In this document: positions 1-10,062 of the stretch, piece by piece | Layout of the letters: each line of letters opens with the position of its first letter | Position numbering within the stretch: position 1 is the first letter of the stretch | Source: Nitrospirota bacterium | GTDB lineage: Bacteria > Nitrospirota > Thermodesulfovibrionia > Thermodesulfovibrionales > UBA1546 | Length of the DNA stretch: 39,730 nt | NCBI GenBank assembly: GCA_016208875.1 | Contig: JACQXD010000093.1 | Location: 1-39,730 of the forward strand | Direction: 5' to 3' | The notes under the pieces: model-generated | Seen by the model: only the letters and a program-made list of their open reading frames with translations | Database searches by the model: none | Told to the model about the DNA's origin: nothing | Position numbers and translations under genes: made by a program

Positions 1-297
<297 letters not shown>

Positions 298-320
298 GCG
301 GAAATTGTTTGAAATATTTA

Positions 321-350
321 AAAAAGGACAGGCGATGGCCTGTCCTTTTT
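321..350 (+). terminator. Rho-independent terminator after glnB
   Basis: AAAAAGGACAGGC-gatg-GCCTGTCCTTTTT perfect hairpin followed by a T tract. Confidence 0.85.
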
Positions 351-400
351 TATGGTCTCTTTTCTCTTTATTTGATGCCGTGTTATACTGCTTTAAGCTT

Positions 401-3100
401 ATGCATTATGTTCTATACCTAAATAAATTTTTTTATAACATCTGCATTTTTTCGATTGCATTTTTGGGGTTAGTATTGTTTTCTTTAGCCGAGGCCTCGG
501 ATATGGTAATACAAAAAATAGATATAGAGGGGCTCTATTCCATAAAAGACGATGAACTTCTGGATGTTTTAAATATAAAGGTCGGCGACAAACTCGATCC
601 CTTAAGTATACGCAATGGAACAAGAACGGCATTTCTTAAAGGAATATTTGAAGACATATCGGTGGAGGTGGATGCAGAGGATATCTCTCATATAAAAATA
701 AAGGTTAAAGAGCGAGACATAATCAAAGATATTTACATTACAGGTAATGAAAACCTAACCGGGAAAACAATAAGAGGCATTTTCCCCCTCAGGGAAGGTC
801 AGGTCATGAGATATGATCTTGTAACCGATTCCATAAATAAACTCAAAGAGGCAATGTCCGAAAGAGGCCTTCCCCGTGTCGATGTGGATATGAAGATAGA
901 AAAGGCAGCCGTACCTTACAGGGTGAATCTTTTTCTGATAATAAACGAAGGCATTCCGGAAAGGATTAAAGGTATTAAGATTTATGGCCCGGAGGAAGAG
1001 GTAAAGAGGTTGATGGAATTATCGGAGGGAGACATCTATGACCGGTTCAAACTCGAAAAGGACATAGAGGATATAAGGGCATTCTACAAGGAAAACAACT
1101 ACCTCAATCCTTCCGTGGGACCTTACACTTTCGTTGACGGCGAACTTGATATAGACGTTAACCCCGGCAGGAAACTTGACATAACATTCGAGGGTAATAT
1201 CTCCGTGGATTCAAAGACATTGTTCAAAGAGTCCCCTTTTTTTGATGCCGAAGACTTCAGGGACGATCTCGTTGAGGAGGCTGTCTCGAGGATCATGTCA
1301 TTGTACCACAGCAAGGGATATTCTTCTGCTCAGGTTGCGCCGGTAATAACCTCGGGTGAAGATGTTATTTCCGTGCATTTTTTTATCTTTGAAGGTAATA
1401 AGGTTATCGTTAATTCCGTAAAATTTTCAGGAATAACCATAGCCGAAAAAAGCCTTAAAGAGATCATGTCCCTGAAAGAGGGCGACTCATTTAATCCCGA
1501 TCTCATAGATGCCGACAGAGAAACCCTGGTAGAGCTTTATAATGCACTGGGTTATCTGGATACACACGTAGACGATTTTGACGTTAGGGTAAAAAATTCA
1601 AGGGCGGATATTATCATTAAGATTACCGAGGGTAAAAAATCGCGTATAGAGAACATTGAAATAAAAGGGGCGATCCGTGTTCCGGAAGAAGAAATCAAAA
1701 ATGTTATCGGAATAAAGAGAGGTGATCCCTACAATGAGGTTGACATATCGGATGCAAGATACAGGATTATCGGACTTTACGGGACAAAGGGTTTCACCGA
1801 TGCTAAGGTTGATGTAAAAAAGGAGATCATCGGTAGGGACGTAAAGATCATTATGGAGATAAAAGAAGGATCTCAAACTTTTTTTGGAAAGACCGTAATA
1901 AGCGGCAACTCGAAGACCGTGCAAGCAGTAATAAAAAGAGAAGTGATCTACAAAGAGGGCGATCCGTTTAATCATGACATACTGGCTAAAACCCGTCAGA
2001 GACTATATAAAATCGGATTGTTCACCGACGTGAATATAGAGCCGATAGATAGGGATGAGAGCAATATACGGGATATACATATTCATGTGAGAGAGGGTAA
2101 TGCCGGAGTTATCGAACTTGGGATCGGATACGGAGATTACGAACAATACAGAGGTTCGTTTGATCTGAGTTACAGGAATCTTTTTGGGATGAACAGACAG
2201 ATTTCTTTCAGAACCGAGTTAAGCTCGCTGGAACAGCGGTATATGGTTAACTATCTCGAACCCTGGTTTTTGGATAAATCAATTCCATTCAGGGTGTTGT
2301 TTATGAAAGAGTACAGAACCGAGAAGAGTATAGAAACCCGTGAGACAAGGTATAAGCTGAGGCGATACACCGCAAGTGCGGGTTTTGAAAAAAAACTCAG
2401 CGAAAGACTGAGGGGTGAGATTTTCTATGAGTTCTCATTGGTTAAGACCTTTGATGTGAAACCCGACGTCATCCTGAGCAAGGAAGATACCGGAACGCTC
2501 ATCATAAGCGGGATAAAACCCGGAATAGTCTATGATACAAGGGACAATCCGTTCGATCCGAGAAAAGGCGTACTTGCCGGAATATCCATGAAGGTTGCAT
2601 CGGGTGTGCTTCTGTCGGAAACGAATTTTGCAAAGATAATATTGCACGGGAGTACTTATCTGGAGTTAAGTAAACGTTTTGTTCTTGCGATATCTTTAAA
2701 AAACGGCATAGCCCGTGGGTTCTACGATACAAATGAGCTTCCGCTTGTTGAGAGATTTTTTCTCGGCGGAAGGACTACGGTTCGCGGGTATGAACAGGAT
2801 ACCCTCGGACCCAAGGGTGACGATGGTTCTCCGACAGGTGGAAATGCGTTTACGCTGACAAACCTCGAGATGAGGACATTGGTTGCTAAGGGTTTTGGTC
2901 TCGTGGTATTTCTTGACGGCGGAAACGTGTGGCAAAAGACGAGCGATATAGAGCTTTCGGAAATGAAATATACGGTCGGTATGGGAATTAGATACAGTAC
3001 GCCGGTAGGTCCGGTTCGTGTAGATTATGGACATAAACTCAAGAGAGAAGAGGGAGAGAGCAGGGGTGAGATACACTTCAGCATCGGTCATGCATTCTAA
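401..3100 (+). CDS. bamA: Outer membrane protein assembly factor BamA (POTRA repeats plus Omp85 barrel)
   Basis: Repeated POTRA-like segments (e.g. IENIEIKGAIRVPEEEIKNVIGIKRGDPYNEVDI), C-terminal FFLGGRTTVRGYEQDTLGP and ending in F; ORF track start at 305 includes the glnB terminator, so start moved to ATG 401 with a signal peptide. Confidence 0.9.
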   Translation: MHYVLYLNKFFYNICIFSIAFLGLVLFSLAEASDMVIQKIDIEGLYSIKDDELLDVLNIKVGDKLDPLSIRNGTRTAFLKGIFEDISVEVDAEDISHIKIKVKERDIIKDIYITGNENLTGKTIRGIFPLREGQVMRYDLVTDSINKLKEAMSERGLPRVDVDMKIEKAAVPYRVNLFLIINEGIPERIKGIKIYGPEEEVKRLMELSEGDIYDRFKLEKDIEDIRAFYKENNYLNPSVGPYTFVDGELDIDVNPGRKLDITFEGNISVDSKTLFKESPFFDAEDFRDDLVEEAVSRIMSLYHSKGYSSAQVAPVITSGEDVISVHFFIFEGNKVIVNSVKFSGITIAEKSLKEIMSLKEGDSFNPDLIDADRETLVELYNALGYLDTHVDDFDVRVKNSRADIIIKITEGKKSRIENIEIKGAIRVPEEEIKNVIGIKRGDPYNEVDISDARYRIIGLYGTKGFTDAKVDVKKEIIGRDVKIIMEIKEGSQTFFGKTVISGNSKTVQAVIKREVIYKEGDPFNHDILAKTRQRLYKIGLFTDVNIEPIDRDESNIRDIHIHVREGNAGVIELGIGYGDYEQYRGSFDLSYRNLFGMNRQISFRTELSSLEQRYMVNYLEPWFLDKSIPFRVLFMKEYRTEKSIETRETRYKLRRYTASAGFEKKLSERLRGEIFYEFSLVKTFDVKPDVILSKEDTGTLIISGIKPGIVYDTRDNPFDPRKGVLAGISMKVASGVLLSETNFAKIILHGSTYLELSKRFVLAISLKNGIARGFYDTNELPLVERFFLGGRTTVRGYEQDTLGPKGDDGSPTGGNAFTLTNLEMRTLVAKGFGLVVFLDGGNVWQKTSDIELSEMKYTVGMGIRYSTPVGPVRVDYGHKLKREEGESRGEIHFSIGHAF

Positions 3101-3186
3101 AAAAATTAGATTAGACCGGCTGCCGCCAGGACGAATATCTCGATCAATTCGAAAGGAAAAAAGAGTTTGAGAGTTGTCCTTCTACT

Positions 3187-3343
3187 ATGGCAGAGGTCAT
3201 AGGAGACGATCTGAATGCCTACATAAGGCGGAGAGACGTGGACGCCAAAATTTATCGAGTCAATTGACGTCAACAAATGTATCGGCTGCGAAGCATGTTC
3301 AAAGGCATGCACTAAGAAGTGCCATGTGCATATAGAGATATAA
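3187..3343 (+). pseudogene. Remnant of a nif-type ferredoxin (FdxB/ferredoxin III-like), frameshifted
   Basis: MAEVIGDDLNAYIRR then, after a one-base frame change, GGETWTPKFIESIDVNKCIGCEACSKAC with a CxxCxxCxxxC cluster motif and stop at 3341-3343. Confidence 0.6.
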
Positions 3344-3360
3344 TCACGAAGCAGAATACC

Positions 3361-4347
3361 CTATTTTATTTCCAGCATTCTGTCGAGTGCCCTTTTGGCA
3401 GGAACCCTTATATGTTCCGGCACTTTGACGATGTAGTTATTTTCCTTTAAGGCCCTGAGGATGCTTTTAAGGGTTGTTTTTTTCATATTGGGGCATATCA
3501 TATCCTTTCTCAGGGGATAAAATATCTTTTCGGGATTTTCTTTTCTCAATCTATACATCAGCCCTATCTCTGTACCCACGATAAACTCTTTCGCAGTGGA
3601 TGCCTTTGCAAATCTGAGCATACCCGATGTACTGGTAACATGGTCGGCCATCTCAAGCACCTCGATTCTGCATTCCGGATGTGCCATTAAGACAGCCCCC
3701 AGATGTTCTGCCCTCGCCTTTCTAACGTCTTCGGGTGTTACCCTTTCGTGTACATGGCAGAATCCATCCCATGCAATGACCTGTTTGTTTGTATTCCTTG
3801 CAGCCCACATAGCAAGGTTTTTATCGGGGATGCATATTACCTTCTCGTCGGGAAGAGACTCTATGACCTTTACGATATTTGCAGACGTGCAGCATACGTC
3901 ACTCTCTGCCTTGACATCCGCAGTTGTATTTACATAGGTAACTACAGGGACTCCCGGATTGCCGGCCTTGATGTCGCGGAGTGTAAATTCAGCGGGGTAA
4001 ACATAAGACGGCGGATTGTCAAAACCCGGAAAACTTTTTTTAATAGGTCTCGGAGAATCAACCCTTATCATATCAGCCATCGGGCAGCATGCATCAAGCT
4101 CCGTAAGAAGGACGGTCTTTTCAGGTGAAAGGATCGAGGCGCTCTCAGCCATAAAGTTTACGCCTGCAAATACTATGACATCACATTTAACTGTGGAGGC
4201 TGTTCTTGAAAGTTCGAGAGAGTCTCCTACAAAATCCGCTATTTCCTGAACCTCATCCCTCTGGTAATTGTGAGATAGAATGATCGCATGCCGTTCTTCC
4301 TTTAACTTCAGAATTTCTTCACGAAGACCGGAATTATCCAATGGCAT
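3361..4347 (-). CDS. nadA: Quinolinate synthase
   Basis: AIILSHNYQRDEVQEIADFVGDSLELS, FAGVNFMAESASILSPEKTVLLTELDACCPMADM, IVGTEIGLMYRLRKENPEK; 328 aa. Confidence 0.95.
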   Translation of the reverse strand: MPLDNSGLREEILKLKEERHAIILSHNYQRDEVQEIADFVGDSLELSRTASTVKCDVIVFAGVNFMAESASILSPEKTVLLTELDACCPMADMIRVDSPRPIKKSFPGFDNPPSYVYPAEFTLRDIKAGNPGVPVVTYVNTTADVKAESDVCCTSANIVKVIESLPDEKVICIPDKNLAMWAARNTNKQVIAWDGFCHVHERVTPEDVRKARAEHLGAVLMAHPECRIEVLEMADHVTSTSGMLRFAKASTAKEFIVGTEIGLMYRLRKENPEKIFYPLRKDMICPNMKKTTLKSILRALKENNYIVKVPEHIRVPAKRALDRMLEIK

Positions 4348-5070
4348 TTAAAACCTGATGACATTTGTTTTACGAAGGGGAAAATTTGTGAAGAGGATCG
4401 TTCCATCCTCCATTATGATCTTATAGATAGGTTCCGATTTTTTTTGCTTATATGAGGCTGAAACCGGAATATCGGTCTTACCGTTATAGAGTGAAAGCAC
4501 TCTTTTTACATACTGTCTTGTCTCGGATATCGGGGGAACGGAACCGTACTTTTCTACAACCTTGGGACCTGCATTATATGCGGCAAGTGCAAGTGTAAGA
4601 TTGCCGTTAAACCTTTCTATAAGATATCTCAGATATCTGGTACCCCCGTCTATGTTATCTTCGGGGTCAAACGGATTTCTAACCTGAAGTTCACTTGCAG
4701 TCATAGGCATCAACTGCATAAGACCCATCGCACCCTTTCTCGAAACCGCATAAGGATTCCCATTCGATTCGGCCTTTATGACGGCAGTTACAAGGGAGGG
4801 GTCTATATCATGTTCTTTGGCCTTCTTATGTACTATGGGATGATAACTATCCTTGTTTTTCTTAGAATTGACGGTTTCCGTTTTGGCAGCAGGTGAGGTT
4901 TCTTTTTTATTGATCTTTTCTTTTATTATTTTTTCACCGAGCGGTGCATCCGTATAGAGAATAACTCCATCTTCCCTGACATACTTGTATATATCAGCCT
5001 CGGCAAATGTCCAAAGCAGGAGCACTACAATTACCGTTCTTAATATCAGCATCTTGCAAAATACTACCAT
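4348..5070 (-). CDS. Lytic transglycosylase (SLT domain) with N-terminal DUF4124-like segment
   Basis: HDIDPSLVTAVIKAESNGNPYAVSRKGAMGLMQLMPMTASEL and LALAAYNAGPKVVEKYG; N-terminal signal plus YKYVREDGVILYTDAP. Confidence 0.9.
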   Translation of the reverse strand: MVVFCKMLILRTVIVVLLLWTFAEADIYKYVREDGVILYTDAPLGEKIIKEKINKKETSPAAKTETVNSKKNKDSYHPIVHKKAKEHDIDPSLVTAVIKAESNGNPYAVSRKGAMGLMQLMPMTASELQVRNPFDPEDNIDGGTRYLRYLIERFNGNLTLALAAYNAGPKVVEKYGSVPPISETRQYVKRVLSLYNGKTDIPVSASYKQKKSEPIYKIIMEDGTILFTNFPLRKTNVIRF

Positions 5071-5190
5071 TTAAATCCGCATCTGTCAATCTTTTCAAGT
5101 ACCCGGTAATCCCGCTGTTACTATTGACAGTTTTTTCTCTTTCTGATAATCTTAAGACTATTGATTTCCAGTTATAGAGGAGGTGAAGTT

Positions 5191-5427
5191 TTGGTTAAGA
5201 TTAGATTGACAAGGTTGGGTTCGCATAAAAGACCTTATTACAGGTTCATAGTAGCCGATTCGAGGGCAAAAAGAAATGGGCCTTTTATAGAGATCCTCGG
5301 AACGTACGATCCGTTGAAGGAGCCTTCCGAGATAAAGGTTGATTTAGAAAGAGCCAAAGTTTGGTTACAGCAAGGAGCACAGACTACCGATATTACTAAA
5401 AAGCTTTTGCAAAGGGCAGGACTCTAA
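5191..5427 (+). CDS. rpsP: 30S ribosomal protein S16
   Basis: [44 protein letters not shown] start at 5191 preceded by GAGGAGGT. Confidence 0.95.
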   Translation: MVKIRLTRLGSHKRPYYRFIVADSRAKRNGPFIEILGTYDPLKEPSEIKVDLERAKVWLQQGAQTTDITKKLLQRAGL

Positions 5428-5442
5428 CAGTCCAAATTTCTT

Positions 5443-5688
5443 ATGGAGGTGGAAACGATGAAAGCATTGGTTGAGCAAATGGCGAAGGCACTTGTAGACA
5501 GTCCGGAGGAGGTGTCGGTTTCTGAAGTTGACGGTGAAAAGACCACCGTTTTTGAACTGAGGGTTGCACAGAGCGATCTCGGAAAGGTTATAGGAAAGCA
5601 GGGAAAGACTGCGCGTGCAATGAGGACAATATTAAGTGCCTCCGGTACTAAAATAGGGAAACGCTGCGTTCTTGAGATACTCGAATAA
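5443..5688 (+). CDS. khpA: KH domain RNA-binding protein KhpA
   Basis: [21 protein letters not shown]...[19 protein letters not shown]; immediately after rpsP. Confidence 0.93.
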   Translation: MEVETMKALVEQMAKALVDSPEEVSVSEVDGEKTTVFELRVAQSDLGKVIGKQGKTARAMRTILSASGTKIGKRCVLEILE

Positions 5689-5721
5689 AACAATAAGCTA
5701 TAAACCGCTTGTAAATATCAT

Positions 5722-5759
5722 ATTAGGAGAGGGAATGATGCCCTCTCCTAATTATTTTT
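5722..5759 (+). terminator. Rho-independent terminator after khpA
   Basis: ATTAGGAGAGGG-aatgatg-CCCTCTCCTAAT followed by TATTTTTC. Confidence 0.8.
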
Positions 5760-5831
5760 CGCAGGTTGGCTTATAAGCCGTCTAAATCTTTGTGCTGTTA
5801 TTTCTACGAAAAATCTGCTATATAATTTCAT

Positions 5832-7928
5832 ATGATGAATAAACAGACCGTCCTTGCATTTTTCAGGGAAAAGATAAAAAGACCAATTGCTTTTAAGGAG
5901 ATGGTACGTCTTTTGGAGATAAGCCGGTCCGAGGCAAGGGCATTGAAGACGGTTTTAAGGACAATGCTGAGAGACGGCGATATTGTACTTACAAGAAAAG
6001 GTCTTTATATACCGGCTGAAGACACTAATCTTGTAACAGGATATTTTGAGGCGCATAGAGACGGTTACGGTTTTGTGATCTCGGAAAAACCGGGGCAAAG
6101 GGACATATTTATTCCGGCGCGTGCAACCCTGGGGGCAATGGATAACGACAGGGTCATAGCGAGGGTGGAGAATCGGCAAAAGCGTGACGGAGGGATTTTA
6201 AGGATACTTGAGAGAGCACATACGAGGATAGTCGGCAGGCTGGATATAACAAAAACCGCTTCTTTTGTCAGACCGAAGAGCAGGGCTATTCCATTCGATC
6301 TTTATGTACCGCCTAAGGATAGGGGAGGGGCCAAGGACGGGGACACCGTCGTTGCAGAGATCATTAACTTTCCCGCAGATAAAAGACCGCCGGCAGGCAG
6401 GGTTATAAATATAATAGAAAAGCCCGAAGACCCGGCGTCCGAGATCGAGGCGATAGTAGACGAATTTAGCATCCCCCGAAGATTCCCTAAGGGCGTGTCG
6501 GAAGAAGCAAAGATAATTTATACGGCAAAGGGTGATATAAGAGAGATAGAAGAAAGGCGAAAGGATTTGACTGCACTTTCTACGGTAACAATTGACGGAG
6601 AGCGTGCAAAGGATTTTGATGATGCAGTCTCCATCAAACTCACCGAACACGGCTATAGGTTGTGGGTGCATATAGCGGATGTAGGCTTCTATGTTCCATG
6701 GGATTCGGCCATTGATCTCGAGGCCAGAAAAAGAGGCACAAGCATATACTTCCCCGATAGGGTAACGCCTATGCTTCCGAAGGAACTCTCGGAGGATTTA
6801 TGCAGTCTCAGACCAAAGATAGAAAGACTCGCCTTTACGGTCGAGATGGACTTTGATAGAAACGGCGGGAGACTGAATTCGAGATTTTATCCGAGCATTA
6901 TAAAGAGCGACGAGAGGATGACCTATACGTCCGTTAGAAAAATCCTCATTGATAACGACGTCCGTGAACGTGAGAAATATGATTATCTCTTATCGGATTT
7001 TGAACTAATGGGCGAATTATGCGGGGTTCTCAGGGGGAAAAGATTTGAAAGGGGAAGCCTTGATTTTGATTTACCGGAACCCGAAGTTTTACTCGATCTC
7101 ACCGGAAGACCCGAGGCGATAATCAGGGCCGAAAGAAACTTCGCACACATGATTATCGAGGAATTCATGATCGCAGCGAATGAAGCCGTTGCAGAACACC
7201 TCTCGGAATTAGGATCGCCGTGCCTTTACAGGATACACGAAGAGCCCGACCCGATGAAGATCGAAGATATTATAAGAGTAATAAAACCTATAGTTAAGAT
7301 CAAGAAGATTCAGAAACCCAAGGATTTCTCTGAGCTTCTAAAAAACATTAAGGGAAGACCGGAAGAAGAGATAATAAGCTATATGGTTTTGAGAAGTCTT
7401 AAACAGGCCAGGTATTCCCCTGTAAACGTCGGCCACTTCGGCCTTGCATCGGAATGCTACACCCATTTCACATCGCCCATAAGGCGTTATCCCGATCTTG
7501 TTGTCCATAGGATACTGAGAGAGACCCTGCGTATGCGTCATCTCCCGCAAAGTAGGGCGGGAGAGCTTGAAAGACTCCTCCCCGATATCGCATTCGGTTC
7601 GTCGAGAATGGAGAGACTTGCCGATAAGGCCGAGAAGGAGGTTGTTGATGCAATGAGGGTATGGTTTATGAAAGACAGGGTCGGCGAGGAATTCGAGGGA
7701 AAGGTCGTTAATATAACTCCATACGGTTTGAAGGTAAGATTGAAAGAGTTTTATGTTACGGGATTCCTCCATGTTTCATATATGACGGACGATTTCTATG
7801 AGTTCAACGAACGCACGATGAGTCTTTACGGCAAAAATACGAAACGCTCGTATAGCATAGGAAAAGAACTAACCGTCAGGATTGACAAGGTCGATATGGA
7901 GGAGAGGGCGATTGTTTTAGGAATTTAA
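5832..7928 (+). CDS. rnr: Ribonuclease R
   Basis: RNB motifs VTIDGERAKDFDDAVSIKL, GFYVPWDSAIDLEARKRGTSIYFPDRVTPMLPKELSEDLCSL, HFTSPIRRYPDLVVHRIL, C-terminal S1 domain. Confidence 0.95.
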   Translation: MMNKQTVLAFFREKIKRPIAFKEMVRLLEISRSEARALKTVLRTMLRDGDIVLTRKGLYIPAEDTNLVTGYFEAHRDGYGFVISEKPGQRDIFIPARATLGAMDNDRVIARVENRQKRDGGILRILERAHTRIVGRLDITKTASFVRPKSRAIPFDLYVPPKDRGGAKDGDTVVAEIINFPADKRPPAGRVINIIEKPEDPASEIEAIVDEFSIPRRFPKGVSEEAKIIYTAKGDIREIEERRKDLTALSTVTIDGERAKDFDDAVSIKLTEHGYRLWVHIADVGFYVPWDSAIDLEARKRGTSIYFPDRVTPMLPKELSEDLCSLRPKIERLAFTVEMDFDRNGGRLNSRFYPSIIKSDERMTYTSVRKILIDNDVREREKYDYLLSDFELMGELCGVLRGKRFERGSLDFDLPEPEVLLDLTGRPEAIIRAERNFAHMIIEEFMIAANEAVAEHLSELGSPCLYRIHEEPDPMKIEDIIRVIKPIVKIKKIQKPKDFSELLKNIKGRPEEEIISYMVLRSLKQARYSPVNVGHFGLASECYTHFTSPIRRYPDLVVHRILRETLRMRHLPQSRAGELERLLPDIAFGSSRMERLADKAEKEVVDAMRVWFMKDRVGEEFEGKVVNITPYGLKVRLKEFYVTGFLHVSYMTDDFYEFNERTMSLYGKNTKRSYSIGKELTVRIDKVDMEERAIVLGI

Positions 7929-8213
7929 ATAGACCCGCCTTTTTGAATCTTTTATGCCGTTAATCAAGGCCGGAGAAATTTTGCATGTAGGAAAAGGGAG
8001 AGTTTCGGATTGGGGAAGTATGAGGTTAGGGGTATACAGTAAGACCGAGACTCCTGAAGTCCTTATCAAAGGTGAAACAGGAAATATAATCGAGCAAATG
8101 AGCAATCACAACATAAGAAACGGCGTCACAAAAAGAAAGACGTTTGTCCTTGGAAAGTTTCTTGAAGGTTTGTTCTGCGGCATCCTTTACGGAGTCATCA
8201 TAATGAACGATAT

Positions 8214-8486
8214 TCAGAGAGGGCTTGCTCCCTCTGCAACATAGAGATATTCCTTTATATTTTCAGATATCGGCTTTGTCTTATATTTTTTAGAACCGAG
8301 GCGTTTTCTGAGTTCAAGAAGCTTTGCAGCAGCCTCTCCCGGTTTGATTTTAGGAGGGGTTTTAATCTCGGCAACTATTTCATTATGAACAGTAATCTGA
8401 TACACGGTATTAGGAGAAGACTTAAGAGACTTTATAATCCCCGGAAGCCTTTTCCTCGCCTCTGTTATGGAAATCACATTTTTCAT
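8214..8486 (-). CDS. Phd/YefM-type antitoxin, apparently orphan
   Basis: MKNVISITEARKRLPGIIKSLKSSPNTVYQITVHNEIVAEIKTPP; no toxin ORF adjacent. Confidence 0.7.
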   Translation of the reverse strand: MKNVISITEARKRLPGIIKSLKSSPNTVYQITVHNEIVAEIKTPPKIKPGEAAAKLLELRKRLGSKKYKTKPISENIKEYLYVAEGASPL

Positions 8487-8784
8487 TTACACAACCTCAT
8501 TTTAAAATGTACTACATGTACATTATCGTACATTTTATATTATAATCCGTCAATATTAATCCGTGCTGGAGGGAATAATGAATGACTTTAATAAACACTC
8601 ATAAATCAAACATTGACTGGTCTCTGATTGAAGAATACTTTGTATTATTTGGACTTAATGATATGTTTAAGGAACTGAGGAGGAAATATGGCGACAATCA
8701 GTAAACAGGAAAAAGAGGAGATGCTGAGGCTTGCTGCGTCGTATAGTATGCGTGCTAGTGGTTGGTAACGATTGGAAAGAAAAA

Positions 8785-10032
8785 TTAAACCATAAACCCC
8801 TCTATCTCCTTAATCCCAACTTCCCCCTGCGAGCCATCTTTCAGATTCTTCCATTTGATCTTACCTGATTTCAGTTCATCTTCGCCGATAATAAAGACGT
8901 AATTCGCACCGAGTTTATCGGCTTTTCTCATCTGGCTCTTTAGGGAAGCCCCTTCATATCCGAGTTCGACGGTAATGCCTTTAGATCTGAGTTTTTCGGC
9001 GATCTTGAGAGATTCTCTACCCGCATCGTTTCCGATAGTTGCAAGGAATGCCCCCGGTGCCGGGGTTCGGAATGTTGAGTTATGAGTTTTGAGGATTTCA
9101 ACAAGCCTCTCCATTCCTATTGCAAAACCTATTGCGGGCGTCGGAGGTCCTCCGAATTCCTCTACAAGTCTATCGTATCTTCCTCCTGCTGCTACTGCCT
9201 TTTGTGAGCCGAGGTGTTCGCTTGTCACCTCGAATGTCGTTCTTGTGTAATAATCGAGCCCCCTAACCATATTTGGATTGATAATATAAGTTACGTTAAG
9301 AAGCCGTAATAATGATTGGAATTCTTCAAAGTGCTCTTTACAATCTATGCATAAATAATTTATAACCTGTGGTGCTCCTTTTCTTAGTTCAATACATGCC
9401 GCGACCTTGCAGTCGAGGATCCGTAAAGGATTTTGAGTATACCTTCTGTTACAATCGGGGCAGAGTCCTCCGACTTTATCCGGAAAAAAATCTATGAGGG
9501 CTTTTTTGTAATCGGGTCTGCATTTCTCGCAGCCTATGGAATTTACCTCAAAATTAAGTTCGGTGAGCCCGAGCCTTTCGAGAAAAAGTTTTAACATAGA
9601 GATTATCTCCGCATCGAGTCTTGCTTCGGATACCCCGAATGCCTCTACCCCTATCTGGTAGAATTGTCTGAACCTGCCTTTCTGCGGTCTCTCATATCGG
9701 AACATAGGTCCGGAGTAAAAGAATTTCTGGGGGGAAGGTTGGTTATAGAGATGGTTCTCAATGAAACTTCTTACGACAGGGGCCGTACCTTCGGGTCTTA
9801 GGGTGATGCTTCTATTGGCCTTATCAGGAAATGTGTACATCTCCTTTTCGACAATGTCCGATGTTTCCCCGATGCTCCGGATAAAGATATCGGTTGATTC
9901 CATGATCGGTACCCTGATCTCATGGAATCCATATACGGAAAAGACTTCCTTTGCCGTGGTCTCAACTTTTTGCCAGACATATACGTCGGGCGGGAATATA
10001 TCATGGACGCCTTTAAGGGCAGTGTATTTCAT
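8785..10032 (-). CDS. hisS: Histidyl-tRNA synthetase
   Basis: MKYTALKGVHDIFPPDVYVWQKVE, TLRPEGTAPVVRSFIEN, MFRYERPQKGRFRQFYQIGVEAFG, VRGLDYYTRTTFEV. Confidence 0.97.
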   Translation of the reverse strand: MKYTALKGVHDIFPPDVYVWQKVETTAKEVFSVYGFHEIRVPIMESTDIFIRSIGETSDIVEKEMYTFPDKANRSITLRPEGTAPVVRSFIENHLYNQPSPQKFFYSGPMFRYERPQKGRFRQFYQIGVEAFGVSEARLDAEIISMLKLFLERLGLTELNFEVNSIGCEKCRPDYKKALIDFFPDKVGGLCPDCNRRYTQNPLRILDCKVAACIELRKGAPQVINYLCIDCKEHFEEFQSLLRLLNVTYIINPNMVRGLDYYTRTTFEVTSEHLGSQKAVAAGGRYDRLVEEFGGPPTPAIGFAIGMERLVEILKTHNSTFRTPAPGAFLATIGNDAGRESLKIAEKLRSKGITVELGYEGASLKSQMRKADKLGANYVFIIGEDELKSGKIKWKNLKDGSQGEVGIKEIEGFMV

Positions 10033-10062
10033 CCGGCTTCTCCTTTCATAGCGATATGCTCA

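Noticed and set aside
305-400. N-terminal extension of the bamA ORF
   Set aside because: It translates the glnB terminator; a signal-peptide start at 401 is more plausible.
399-632. Antisense and overlapping ORFs in the track (e.g. 399..632 -, 1598..1975 -, 3596..3937 +, 29394..29762 -)
   Set aside because: They lie opposite well-supported genes and have no recognisable motifs; most likely spurious.
7954-8244. 96-aa + strand ORF after rnr
   Set aside because: No family recognised and it overlaps the 3' end of the opposite-strand Phd-type antitoxin; not enough support for a CDS call.
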